A stretch of 64,000 bases of DNA from UBA2377 sp964429385 (GTDB lineage: Bacteria; Verrucomicrobiota; Verrucomicrobiia; Opitutales; Opitutaceae). The DNA lies in assembly GCA_964429385.1 (NCBI GenBank), contig CAYSBR010000022.1, positions 1-64,000 of the forward strand, written 5' to 3'. This document shows, piece after piece, positions 10,003-17,837 of this stretch. Position 1 is the stretch's first letter. Every line of letters begins with the position of its first letter. Below the pieces are notes generated by a model, which saw only the letters and a program-made list of their open reading frames with translations, did not search any database and was not told where the DNA came from. The translations under genes and the position numbers were made by a program.

Positions 10003-10096
10003 GGGATGAAGACTGTCAGCATAGGGTTAAAGATCGGCTGCCGCCACGCCGCGTTTGACCAGGGCTGATACTTAATTAGCAACTTGTGGCGGAAAA

Positions 10097-10945
10097 ATGC
10101 GCGCACTGTTTGAAAAAGTAGCAATCGGGCCGGGGGAATCATTTGCCTGCCGGACCTATGCCCTGCCGCGGTTTGATTCTCCCTGGCACTTTCACCCGGA
10201 GTGTGAACTGACCCTGATTGAGTCCAGTCACGGGCTGCGCCTGGTGGGCGATAGCATCGAACGCTTTGAGCCGGGTGATCTTGTGCTGCTGGGGAGCAAC
10301 CTGCCTCATTGTTGGAGCAATCCGCCCGATTGGCGGGGCCGGGCGCGCTCGGTGGTGATCCAGTTCCAGGGCGGGGAGGTGAGCTGGCTGACCCCGCCGG
10401 AATTCACCGCGGTGCGGCGGTTGCTCGCCCGGGCGGAGCGTGGGCTGCATTTTTCAGGCCGGCCGGCGCGGCTGGCGGCGGCGCGTCTGCGGGCCATGAC
10501 GGGACTGGCGCCACTGCCCCGGTTGCTGGCCTTGCTGGAAGTGCTGCATGACCTGGCCCGCGTGGCCGCGGCGCGACCGCTGGCGAGCCCCGGGTTTGCG
10601 CCGCCCCTGAACACCGCGGACACCGGCCGGCTGGGCCGGGTGCTGGACTACGTCAACACCGCGGCCGCCGAAGGCGTGACCCAGCCGGAGGCGGCGCGGC
10701 GCGCAGGCTTGAGCCCGGCGGCCTTCAGCCGGTATTTCCGAAAAAAGATGGGCCGCACTTTCGAGGCCTTCGTCAACGAGGTGCGCGTGGGCCGCATCTG
10801 CCGGGCCTTGATCGAGGAGCCCGACCGCTCGGTCGCGGAGATCGCCTATGCCGCCGGCTACAACAACCTCGCCAATTTCAACCGCCAGTTCCTGCGGCGG
10901 ACGGGCCTGGCCCCGGTGGCTTACCGGACGCAGCACGGAAGTTGA
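10097..10945 (+). CDS. AraC-family transcriptional regulator
   Basis: A 282-residue regulator with an N-terminal cupin-like sensor (FDSPWHFHPECELTLIESSHG, then FEPGDLVLLGSNLPHCW) and a C-terminal double helix-turn-helix. The first HTH includes EAARRAGLSPAAFSRYFRKK, and the second includes SVAEIAYAAGYNNLANFNRQF. The cupin histidine pattern suits a sugar or similar small ligand. It lies between two paralogous dioxygenase genes that both read away from or toward it, so it is the obvious candidate regulator for them. Divergent spacing to copy 1 is 94 bases. Confidence 0.92.
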   Translation: MRALFEKVAIGPGESFACRTYALPRFDSPWHFHPECELTLIESSHGLRLVGDSIERFEPGDLVLLGSNLPHCWSNPPDWRGRARSVVIQFQGGEVSWLTPPEFTAVRRLLARAERGLHFSGRPARLAAARLRAMTGLAPLPRLLALLEVLHDLARVAAARPLASPGFAPPLNTADTGRLGRVLDYVNTAAAEGVTQPEAARRAGLSPAAFSRYFRKKMGRTFEAFVNEVRVGRICRALIEEPDRSVAEIAYAAGYNNLANFNRQFLRRTGLAPVAYRTQHGS

Positions 10946-10964
10946 GCATTACGCTCTGCGGGGC

Positions 10965-11774
10965 TCACCGGGTCGAGTAGATCACCGGCGTCATTGGGCC
11001 GTTCATGATGCCGCCGACTTCGACGTCGGCGGCGAAGGCGGCGCGGTCGCCTTCGCGGTCCTTCGTCGTGGGTTCGATGAGGCGGATGTCCTCGTCCATG
11101 TAGATGATGGTCATGACGGCGCGGGGACGGTCGGAGGTGTTGGGGCCGGCACGGTGGAAGGTCCAGCCGTAGTGGAAGCTCACCTCGCCGAGATCGAAGG
11201 GGGTATCGTCGAGCGGGTAGTTATGGCTCTTCATGGAGCGGCCGATCTCCTTTTCGCTTTGGTCGCTGATGCCGAGTTCGCGACCGGCTTCAAACTTGTG
11301 GCTGCCCTTTGCAAAGGCGAGGGGCCCGAGTTCCATGGGCGTGGCCTGGAGGGGAATCCAGGCGGTGACGGTGTTGGGGTTGCTGAGGGGCCAGTAGTAT
11401 TGATCGGCGTGCCAGGGGGTGACGCCGCCACCGGGTTCCTTGTAGAGGGCCTGATCGTGATACATGCGCACGCCGGAAACGCCGAGCAACTCGGTGGCCA
11501 TGCGGGCGAGCCGCTGGCTCCAGCAGAGCTCTTTCACCGTGTCGTTCTTGGTCCAGATGTTGCCCACTTGAAGAAAGGCTTTGTGGTAGGTGTCACGCTG
11601 CTCGATGGGCAGGTGCATCGTGTTCAGCCGATGGACCTCGGAGGTGATGATGGGGCCGTAATGCGCGAGGACTTCAGGCGAGAGCACATGCTTGAGCTTG
11701 ATGTAGCCGTCGCGGCGGAACTGTGCGATCTGGTCGGCGGTGAGCGGATAAGGGGAATCGATGTCGAGGCTCAT
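10965..11774 (-). CDS. Phytanoyl-CoA dioxygenase (PhyH) family protein, copy 2
   Basis: A 269-residue paralog of the gene at 9181-10002, nearly identical over most of its length. It keeps WHAD, the distal FHRAGPN histidine and RPRAVMTI. The two differ mainly in the last 35 residues after IRLI and at the extreme N-terminus, as expected for a recent duplication with divergent tails. The ATG at 11774 is chosen because its surroundings (CCCCATG, then LDIDS) match the copy 1 start; an in-frame ATG at 11801 would add nine residues. Its 3' end faces the AraC gene 19 bases away. Confidence 0.87.
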   Translation of the reverse strand: MSLDIDSPYPLTADQIAQFRRDGYIKLKHVLSPEVLAHYGPIITSEVHRLNTMHLPIEQRDTYHKAFLQVGNIWTKNDTVKELCWSQRLARMATELLGVSGVRMYHDQALYKEPGGGVTPWHADQYYWPLSNPNTVTAWIPLQATPMELGPLAFAKGSHKFEAGRELGISDQSEKEIGRSMKSHNYPLDDTPFDLGEVSFHYGWTFHRAGPNTSDRPRAVMTIIYMDEDIRLIEPTTKDREGDRAAFAADVEVGGIMNGPMTPVIYSTR

Positions 11775-11904
11775 GGGGTTGCCGAGAGTCGTAGGCGGCA
11801 TTTGCAGTATCGCAAGTCCAAGGATGGCACTATTCTACGAGTAATTTACATTTTTTTAGCATGACGGCACTTGCCGGTCCCGCGAGCGCAAGAATGCTGA
11901 CACA

Positions 11905-12288
11905 GTGAACACGCGCCCGCGCCGCATCCTGATCGTGGATGATGAGGAATCCATCTGTGAGGTGACCAAACTCCTGGTCGAGATGGCGGGTCATACGGCC
12001 GTATGTGTCCACGACGGGCAGTCCGCGTTGCGGGAGCTGGATGCCGGGGGCTACGAGGTGATGATTGTGGACATGCTGATGCCGGAAATGGACGGGGTGG
12101 AGCTGATCAATGCCCTGCGCCGCCGCAGTTTCCCGGTGAGGCTCATTGCCATGTCGGGGGGCGGACACATTCCGAAGGAGAGTTATCTGAAGATCGCCCA
12201 GATGTCGGGCGCGCATGCGCTGCTGCCGAAGCCCTTCACGCGGGATCAACTGGTGCGCGCGCTCGAAGAGGCCCTCGCCGGCACCTAG
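11905..12288 (+). CDS. Single-domain response regulator (CheY-like)
   Basis: A 127-residue receiver domain with no output domain. It has the acidic pair in ILIVDDEE, the phospho-acceptor Asp56 in VMIVDMLMPEMDG, a conserved Ser in IAMSGGG and Lys in LLPKPFTRDQL. Start is GTG at 11905. No histidine kinase is adjacent, so it is an orphan; it could work with the soluble histidine kinase at 56247 or act by protein binding. Confidence 0.9.
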   Translation: MNTRPRRILIVDDEESICEVTKLLVEMAGHTAVCVHDGQSALRELDAGGYEVMIVDMLMPEMDGVELINALRRRSFPVRLIAMSGGGHIPKESYLKIAQMSGAHALLPKPFTRDQLVRALEEALAGT

Positions 12289-12388
12289 CGTGCGGAGGCT
12301 CCGGGCCGGTCTGGGTTCAATCCGCGATTTTCTTGCGGAATGGCCAGCCGGGCAGCGTCACGCAATGCGTGACACTGCGGGAGGGGGC

Positions 12389-13459
12389 TCACTTTGCGAA
12401 GAGGACGCAGACGGGCTGCGGCACGGTGGCGTCGCCGGCCACAGGTGAGAGTTGGCCGGTCTGCGGCTCCACCCGGAAGACGCGCAGCGAATCCGAATCC
12501 TGATGGGCGGAGACCAGCCAGGCGCCATCGGGGGAGAGGGCGAAGTTGCGCGGGTTGCGGCCTCCGCTCGGCGTGTGCCCGGCGGGGCTGAGCCGGCCGG
12601 TGGCGGAATCGAGGGCGAAAACCGCGATGCTGTCGTGGCCGCGGTTGGAACCGTAAACAAAGCGGCCGTTGGGATGCACCCGCACTTCAGCCGTGGTGCT
12701 CTCGCCGCTGAAACCGGCGGGCAGGGTGGGCTGGAGATCCACGAGGGTGAGCGCGCCGGTGGCGGTGGCGTAGCGATAGGAGGCGAGGGTGTTGGCGAGT
12801 TCGTTGATCACAAAGACGAACTGGCCGTCCGTGGAAAACGCGGCATGGCGCGGGCCGGCGCCGGGGGCGGTGGCGATCCACGGCGTGGCCGCGGGAGTGA
12901 GGCGCGCGGTGGCGGGATCGAGCGCGTAGGTGAAGATGCGATCGATCCCGAGGTCGCACACGATGACGAAACGGTTGTCGGGCGAGAGGGTCACCGAATG
13001 CACATGCGGCGCTTCCTGCCGCTGGGGATGCACCCCGCGGCCTTCGTGCCGGATGAGGCTGCCCGGAGCGCCGAGGGTGCCATCGGGGTTGATCGGCAGC
13101 GCCGCGACCACGCCGGAATGATAGTGCGCGAGGACGAGCGTCCGCCCGGTGCGGTCCACCACCAGATGGCAGGGGGCCTTGCCGCCGGCGTCCTGCGCTT
13201 GCAGCGGGGTCAGCCGGCCGGTCGCGGCCTCAACGGCGAAGGCGGCCGCCATCGTATCGCCTTCGCTCACGGCGTAGAGGTGGCGGTGATCGGGCGAGAG
13301 GGTGATGAAGGAGGGGTTGGCGGTGGTGGCAACGGGTTCGGGCGTGCCGAGTGCGCCGGTGCGCGCATCGAGCCGCACGGCGTAGATGCCTTTGCTCGTC
13401 GAGCGCGTGTAGGTGCCGAGGTAGAGAAGGTGTTCGGAGGTGGATTGGCTCATGGGCAT
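12389..13459 (-). CDS. Lactonase-family beta-propeller, 6-phosphogluconolactonase-like
   Basis: A 356-residue seven-bladed beta-propeller of the YbhE/Pgl lactonase family. The N-terminus has LYLGTYTRSTSKGIYAVRLD, and blades repeat the pattern PSFITLSPDHRHLYAVSE, HSVTLSPDNRFVIVCDLG and PRNFALSPDGAWLVSAHQ. Family members hydrolyse 6-phosphogluconolactone or related sugar lactones; some are only propeller scaffolds. ATG at 13459 is used; ATG at 13453 is equally possible. It lies 44 bases from the tdk stop on the same strand. Confidence 0.85.
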   Translation of the reverse strand: MPMSQSTSEHLLYLGTYTRSTSKGIYAVRLDARTGALGTPEPVATTANPSFITLSPDHRHLYAVSEGDTMAAAFAVEAATGRLTPLQAQDAGGKAPCHLVVDRTGRTLVLAHYHSGVVAALPINPDGTLGAPGSLIRHEGRGVHPQRQEAPHVHSVTLSPDNRFVIVCDLGIDRIFTYALDPATARLTPAATPWIATAPGAGPRHAAFSTDGQFVFVINELANTLASYRYATATGALTLVDLQPTLPAGFSGESTTAEVRVHPNGRFVYGSNRGHDSIAVFALDSATGRLSPAGHTPSGGRNPRNFALSPDGAWLVSAHQDSDSLRVFRVEPQTGQLSPVAGDATVPQPVCVLFAK

Positions 13460-13503
13460 GGGCGTTTCATGTCAGCTGCGGATGCGATGAAAAGGCAAGC
13501 GCG

Positions 13504-14085
13504 TCAGGCGGAGGCCAGCGCCTCCTTGTAGTGGCGCCGGCACATGGGCACGTAGCGTTCATTGCCACCGATCTCAACCTGCGCGCCTTCGCGGAGGGCC
13601 CGGCCGGCGGGATCGGTGCGCAGGTTCATCGTGGCCTTGCGCCCGCAGTGGCAGATGGTCTTCAGCTCGATCAGATCGTCGGCCAGGGCGAGCAGCGCGG
13701 CGCTGCCGGGGAAAAGCTTGCCCTGAAAGTCCGTGCGCAGCCCGTAGCAGAGCACGGGGATGTTCAGCGTGTCGGCGATGTCGGTGGCCTGCTCCACCTG
13801 CACGGGCGTGAGGAATTGCGCCTCATCCACCAGCACGCAGGCGACCGGGGCGAGGCCGTGCTCGCGCTGCGCGCGTTTGAAAAGATTGTCGGTGGCGGAC
13901 AGCACCTCGGCCTCCGCCTCCAGCCCGATGCGGGAGCGCACGCGGCCGAGCCCGGCCCGTGTGTCAATGGCCGGCGCGAAGACCAGGGTGCGCATGCCGC
14001 GCTCCTGATAGTTGTAGCTCGACTGGAGCAGCACGGTGGATTTGCCGGCGTTCATCGCCGAGTAGTAGAAATAGACCTTGGCCAT
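13504..14085 (-). CDS. tdk: Thymidine kinase (TK1-like)
   Basis: A 193-residue type II thymidine kinase, the usual length, phosphorylating thymidine with ATP for salvage. The P-loop is SAMNAGKST near the N-terminus, the Mg-binding VDEAQFL motif lies mid-protein, and the lasso/zinc region shows CHCGRKAT with a later CRRHY. The ATG at 14085 gives MAKVYFYYSAMNAGKS, the standard start. Confidence 0.96.
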   Translation of the reverse strand: MAKVYFYYSAMNAGKSTVLLQSSYNYQERGMRTLVFAPAIDTRAGLGRVRSRIGLEAEAEVLSATDNLFKRAQREHGLAPVACVLVDEAQFLTPVQVEQATDIADTLNIPVLCYGLRTDFQGKLFPGSAALLALADDLIELKTICHCGRKATMNLRTDPAGRALREGAQVEIGGNERYVPMCRRHYKEALASA

Positions 14086-14216
14086 GCGGAGAAATGAGAA
14101 CCCTGAAGCGGGAACGGGGAAATCAGGAAAACAGGAAATCGGCCCGCGGGCGGGCCGCCCGCGCGACCTTGGGCCGACTTCCGGTTGGTCGGTTTTAGAC
14201 GCCTTCCGCGGCCGGG

Positions 14217-17200
14217 TCAGGCGAGGGCGGGTTCCGCGCCGAGGGTGCCCTGGAGTTCCTGGAGATAGGCGGGGTTCTCGACGTGGGCGAGGCGGCGGCG
14301 GGCGTTTTCCAGGCGTTGGGCGACGCCGAGGCGCGTGGCTTCGCCAGCGTAGTGATCGCGCTGGAGGAATTTTTCGAGATAGTCGCAGTGGCGCTGCCAC
14401 TGGGAGATGTCGATGGCCTGCTTGGCCTGCAGGCGGGCGCGATACCAGTCGCTCTTGATCACGCCTGCCGGTGCGAAGAGCGCGCGGAGGCCGGGATCGG
14501 CGAGGGTTTTGCCCTCGTAAACGCCGTCGCGCATGAGGTGGAGGAGAGCGCGGAGCGGCGGGCAGGCCTGGGCGATGCTGCCGTCGTTGAAGTAGTGCGC
14601 CGCGACACTGGCCTGGGTGGCGACGATGTTGTCGATGCCGTCGGCGAATTCATCGGGATCCTGCAATTCGGGCCGGAGCATCGCATCGGTGAAGACCACG
14701 TGGGGGTGGTTGAAGACGCGTCCGCAGAAATGCGTGATGAAGCGGCGGGTGATGCGGTAGCCGAGGCGGCTGGCGAGGACGGGTTTGCCGTCGTGGGTGA
14801 AATCCTCGCAGCGTTCGAGGTAGCCTTGCGCGATGAGGCTCTGCGGATCGCGTTCCTCGACGCCCATGCGGCACCAGACCTCGGGGATGAGCAGGCTGAT
14901 GTCGTGATCCACGCGCTCCTTCGGGCCGACGCAGCCGGCGGCGGAGATGAAACCGGCGTAGCCGGTGACGGCGTAGGAGACGAAGGCGGCGTTGAGATCG
15001 TAGATGGGCGGCAGCGCGTTGAAGGGGCCCTTGGTGAGCGCGCCCTCGGAGCCGGCGCCGGTGGTCGAGGGCGATTTGCCGGTGAGGCTGCAGATGAACT
15101 CCATGAAGAGTTCGGGCAGCTCCATGTAGTGCAGGGGATTGTGCACCGCGAGGGAGCGGATGCCTGCGGCGGCGTCGGCGGCGTTGTTGCGCCGCCCGGC
15201 GAGCACGGCGTTGACCGGGGTGGGGACGGGCTGCGTGGCGGGCACGCGGCGCATGAGGTGCAGGCCGATGCGGCCGAGGTAGCTGTCGCGCGGGTTGCGC
15301 AGGTTGGAGCGCACCTGGAGGTAGCGCGGGTTCTTGGAGGGTTTCCCGTCCACGATGCGCGGGTGCGCGGAGCAGACGAAATATTCGGGCCGGCCGTCGC
15401 AGGCGCGGCGGATGAGATCCTGCATCGGCGGGGTGAACTTGTCGAAGCCGATGGCATCCTCCAGCAATTCACGGGCCTGCGCGGCGGTCAGCGGCTCGTA
15501 GTTGGAGAAGAAGTTCCCGTCGCGGGCGAAGTCGCTCTCGGTCTGGTGGTCGTAGCCGCGGTGGATGGCGTCGTCGGGCCGCTGGAAGAGCCGGTATTCG
15601 CAATTGTGCACGAACTTCAGCGAGGGCTCGACCGCCGAGGCCCCGAGGCCCGTGAGCTGGTGCTTCGGCACGACGACGGAGGCGGTGATGTCGTCCTCCG
15701 TCTGGATCTTGAGCGCGGGGTGGAAATCCTTGCGCAGACCGAAGGTGCGCCAGGAGCCGTCGGCGCCGAAGCCGACGCGCAGGAAACTGGAATCAATGCG
15801 CTGGCCTTCAAAGCGCAGTTCGTTGGCCGGGGTGCCGTTGCGGACGTCCACGCCGAAGTGCGAGCGCCAGTCGTCGCCCCACTCCGCGCGGTGGAAGCGT
15901 TTCACGACGAAGACGAGTTCCTTGATGTGGGGCGGGATGGCGCCGAGCCAGGCGTTGTAGTCGTCGGAGTATTCGCTCTGCGAGGGGGTGAGCAGCTTGA
16001 TGACGGAGCCGAGCGAGCGATTGTCGCTCAGGATGGGGCGTTGGTCGGACCCGCGGCGCGCGGGATCGCGGAAACGCTGGCTGTGGTCGTGGGCGAGGAT
16101 GGCCGCGACCGCGTCGAAGTCGGTCTCGAAGCTGGCGACGAAGACCGGGCCGACGAGGATGGCGTCGGCGAGGCTCTTGGAGATTTCAGATTTGCCGCCG
16201 CCGGAGACGGTGCAGGGTTTGTGGGCGAGGGTGCACTCGGCGTGCGTGCCGACGAGGCGCCAGCTGCGGCTGCCGCGCGGTTTCTCCAGATGCACTTTGT
16301 AGCCGGAGGGCAGGATATAGGTGTGGTTGTGCCGGAGGGGATGCGTGACGGCGCGGCCGGCATGCGTCCAGCTGACGGTGGCGCCGGTGAGCTTGAAGTG
16401 CGCGTCGGCGGGCACGTAGAGGATGTCGGCATAGTTGCGGTCGGTCGCGCTGCCGTCGGGCTGCCGCTCGGCGTTGTCGCCGAGCAGGGCGAGCGCCTCG
16501 TCGAACGTATGCGGGTATTTGTGGGTGACGCGGGTCGAATCAAACTCCTCCGTGAGATCGTAGCGGGTGAAGAGCAGGGCGCCGCCGGCATGCTCCTCCT
16601 CGGCGAGGCCGTAGAGGTTGGTCGCATAGCTGATCTGCGTCTTCACCTCTTTTTTGCAGTAGCCGAAGTAGTTGTCGGAAATGAGCGTGACGATGACGCC
16701 GCGGGTGTCGCGGCTGGTGATCTTGAAGGCGCCGCCGTCGTTGTAGAGCTCGGCGGGGTCGCGCCAGCACATGCCGTCGCGCCGCTGGCGCTCGGTGGCG
16801 TCTTCCCAGCGGGGGAGGCCGAGCTCGCGCTTGGTCAGCGTTGTCAGGTGTGGGGCGAGGATGACGCAGCCGGTGTGGCCGCTCCAGTGCTCGGGATCGA
16901 GGGCGGCGTCGTTCTCGGGCAGGCGCGGGTCGCCGGCGTTGCCGAAGATGCTTTCCACGAAGTCGAGGTTGCTCACGAGACTGCCGGGCGCGAAGAAGCG
17001 GACTTCCATGCGCTTCTCCGCGGTGACGCCGGGCACACCGGGGCAGACCACGGGGCGAAGGAGGAGGGAGACAAAGCATTCGCCCGGCTCCGGCTGGGTG
17101 GAGAGGAAGGGCAGGCGTTTGAGCGCGGAGGGCGGCTGCAGCGCCCGGGCGAGCAGGCGGCCGAAAACGGCGGGGGGCACGGCTTTCTTGTCGTCGGGGA

Positions 17201-17675
17201 TGGGGAGGCCCTCCTCGGCCACGTGGAAAATGCCCTTGGTCGTGCGCCGGTCGCTGCGGGGGTTGTGCAGCACGCCCTGGCGCACGCGGTAGGAGGTGAT
17301 GATGTCGGACTCGAAGCGGTCCTGATCCGGCGGCAGCGAAAGCGTGCGGGCGAGTCCGTAGCGATCGAGCACGAAGCTGGTGGCGGGCAGGCGCGGGGCG
17401 TCGTGGCCGAGGACGGAGTCGAGGTAGTCCTGGATGCGCCGGTCCACCGGGCAGAGGTGGTGCGAGAGGAGGCGGTCTTTCTCGCGGCTGAGTGCGATGA
17501 GGCCGCTGGTGAGTTTGTCCAGCACGGCCGGTCCCTGGCGCAGCGGGAAGGTGGGCAGGCCGAGGTAGCGCAGCCGCAGATTGATGTAGAGCAACAGTTG
17601 GTGCTCTTCCTCGGCGGTGGGGCCGGAGGCAAGGCCGATGCGACTCAGTTGTTCGGAGGTGAGTGGGCCGGTCAT
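14217..17675 (-). CDS. Large protein resembling PPi-type phosphoenolpyruvate carboxykinase
   Basis: A 1152-residue single-frame protein. Its length and segments such as HQLLLYINLRLRYLGLPTFP near the N-terminus resemble what I recall of the PPi-dependent PEP carboxykinases of Propionibacterium and Entamoeba (about 1100-1150 residues). SGGGKSEISKSL around Lys495 looks like the kinase-1 P-loop of PEPCKs. If correct, it interconverts oxaloacetate and PEP using phosphate/PPi rather than ATP/GTP, placing it at the anaplerotic node. No other family I know fits this size. A sigma-54-like site lies 36 bases upstream of the ATG. Assignment is from memory of the family and needs a profile search. Confidence 0.6.
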   Translation of the reverse strand: MTGPLTSEQLSRIGLASGPTAEEEHQLLLYINLRLRYLGLPTFPLRQGPAVLDKLTSGLIALSREKDRLLSHHLCPVDRRIQDYLDSVLGHDAPRLPATSFVLDRYGLARTLSLPPDQDRFESDIITSYRVRQGVLHNPRSDRRTTKGIFHVAEEGLPIPDDKKAVPPAVFGRLLARALQPPSALKRLPFLSTQPEPGECFVSLLLRPVVCPGVPGVTAEKRMEVRFFAPGSLVSNLDFVESIFGNAGDPRLPENDAALDPEHWSGHTGCVILAPHLTTLTKRELGLPRWEDATERQRRDGMCWRDPAELYNDGGAFKITSRDTRGVIVTLISDNYFGYCKKEVKTQISYATNLYGLAEEEHAGGALLFTRYDLTEEFDSTRVTHKYPHTFDEALALLGDNAERQPDGSATDRNYADILYVPADAHFKLTGATVSWTHAGRAVTHPLRHNHTYILPSGYKVHLEKPRGSRSWRLVGTHAECTLAHKPCTVSGGGKSEISKSLADAILVGPVFVASFETDFDAVAAILAHDHSQRFRDPARRGSDQRPILSDNRSLGSVIKLLTPSQSEYSDDYNAWLGAIPPHIKELVFVVKRFHRAEWGDDWRSHFGVDVRNGTPANELRFEGQRIDSSFLRVGFGADGSWRTFGLRKDFHPALKIQTEDDITASVVVPKHQLTGLGASAVEPSLKFVHNCEYRLFQRPDDAIHRGYDHQTESDFARDGNFFSNYEPLTAAQARELLEDAIGFDKFTPPMQDLIRRACDGRPEYFVCSAHPRIVDGKPSKNPRYLQVRSNLRNPRDSYLGRIGLHLMRRVPATQPVPTPVNAVLAGRRNNAADAAAGIRSLAVHNPLHYMELPELFMEFICSLTGKSPSTTGAGSEGALTKGPFNALPPIYDLNAAFVSYAVTGYAGFISAAGCVGPKERVDHDISLLIPEVWCRMGVEERDPQSLIAQGYLERCEDFTHDGKPVLASRLGYRITRRFITHFCGRVFNHPHVVFTDAMLRPELQDPDEFADGIDNIVATQASVAAHYFNDGSIAQACPPLRALLHLMRDGVYEGKTLADPGLRALFAPAGVIKSDWYRARLQAKQAIDISQWQRHCDYLEKFLQRDHYAGEATRLGVAQRLENARRRLAHVENPAYLQELQGTLGAEPALA

Positions 17676-17710
17676 GAGGATCAAGGAAAAGTCGGATTCG
17701 GTAACGGGCA

Positions 17711-17726
17711 AGCATTGCCGGTGCCA
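17711..17726 (-). promoter_or_regulatory. Candidate sigma-54 promoter of the PPi-PEPCK-like gene
   Basis: On the minus strand TGGCACCGGCAATGCT fits TGGCAC-N5-TTGCW with one change in the -12 box (ATGC for TTGC). It would place transcription start about 24 bases before the ATG at 17675. Confidence 0.55.
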
Positions 17727-17837
17727 AGGTTGGCCCGGCGGCGCATTTGGCTTCTCATGGCGGAACAAACCCGGCAAGAGGGTGCGCGAGTTTTCACCCC
17801 GTTCCCCCGCAATCGTCACCGGTTTGAGACCTTTGTC

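Noticed and set aside
10055..10077. TTGACC and TTAATT as a sigma-70 promoter upstream of the AraC gene.
   Set aside because: Spacing is 11 bases, too short for -35/-10 elements.
11905..12288. Receiver domain as the partner of an adjacent kinase.
   Set aside because: No histidine kinase lies nearby; the only one in the window is 44 kb away, so pairing is speculative.
14283..17837. Long open frame on the plus strand antisense to the PPi-PEPCK-like gene, joined to the GH95 frame.
   Set aside because: It is the mirror of strong GC-biased codon use on the minus strand; its translation is Ala/Gly/Val-rich with no family features, and the real gene starts at 17838.
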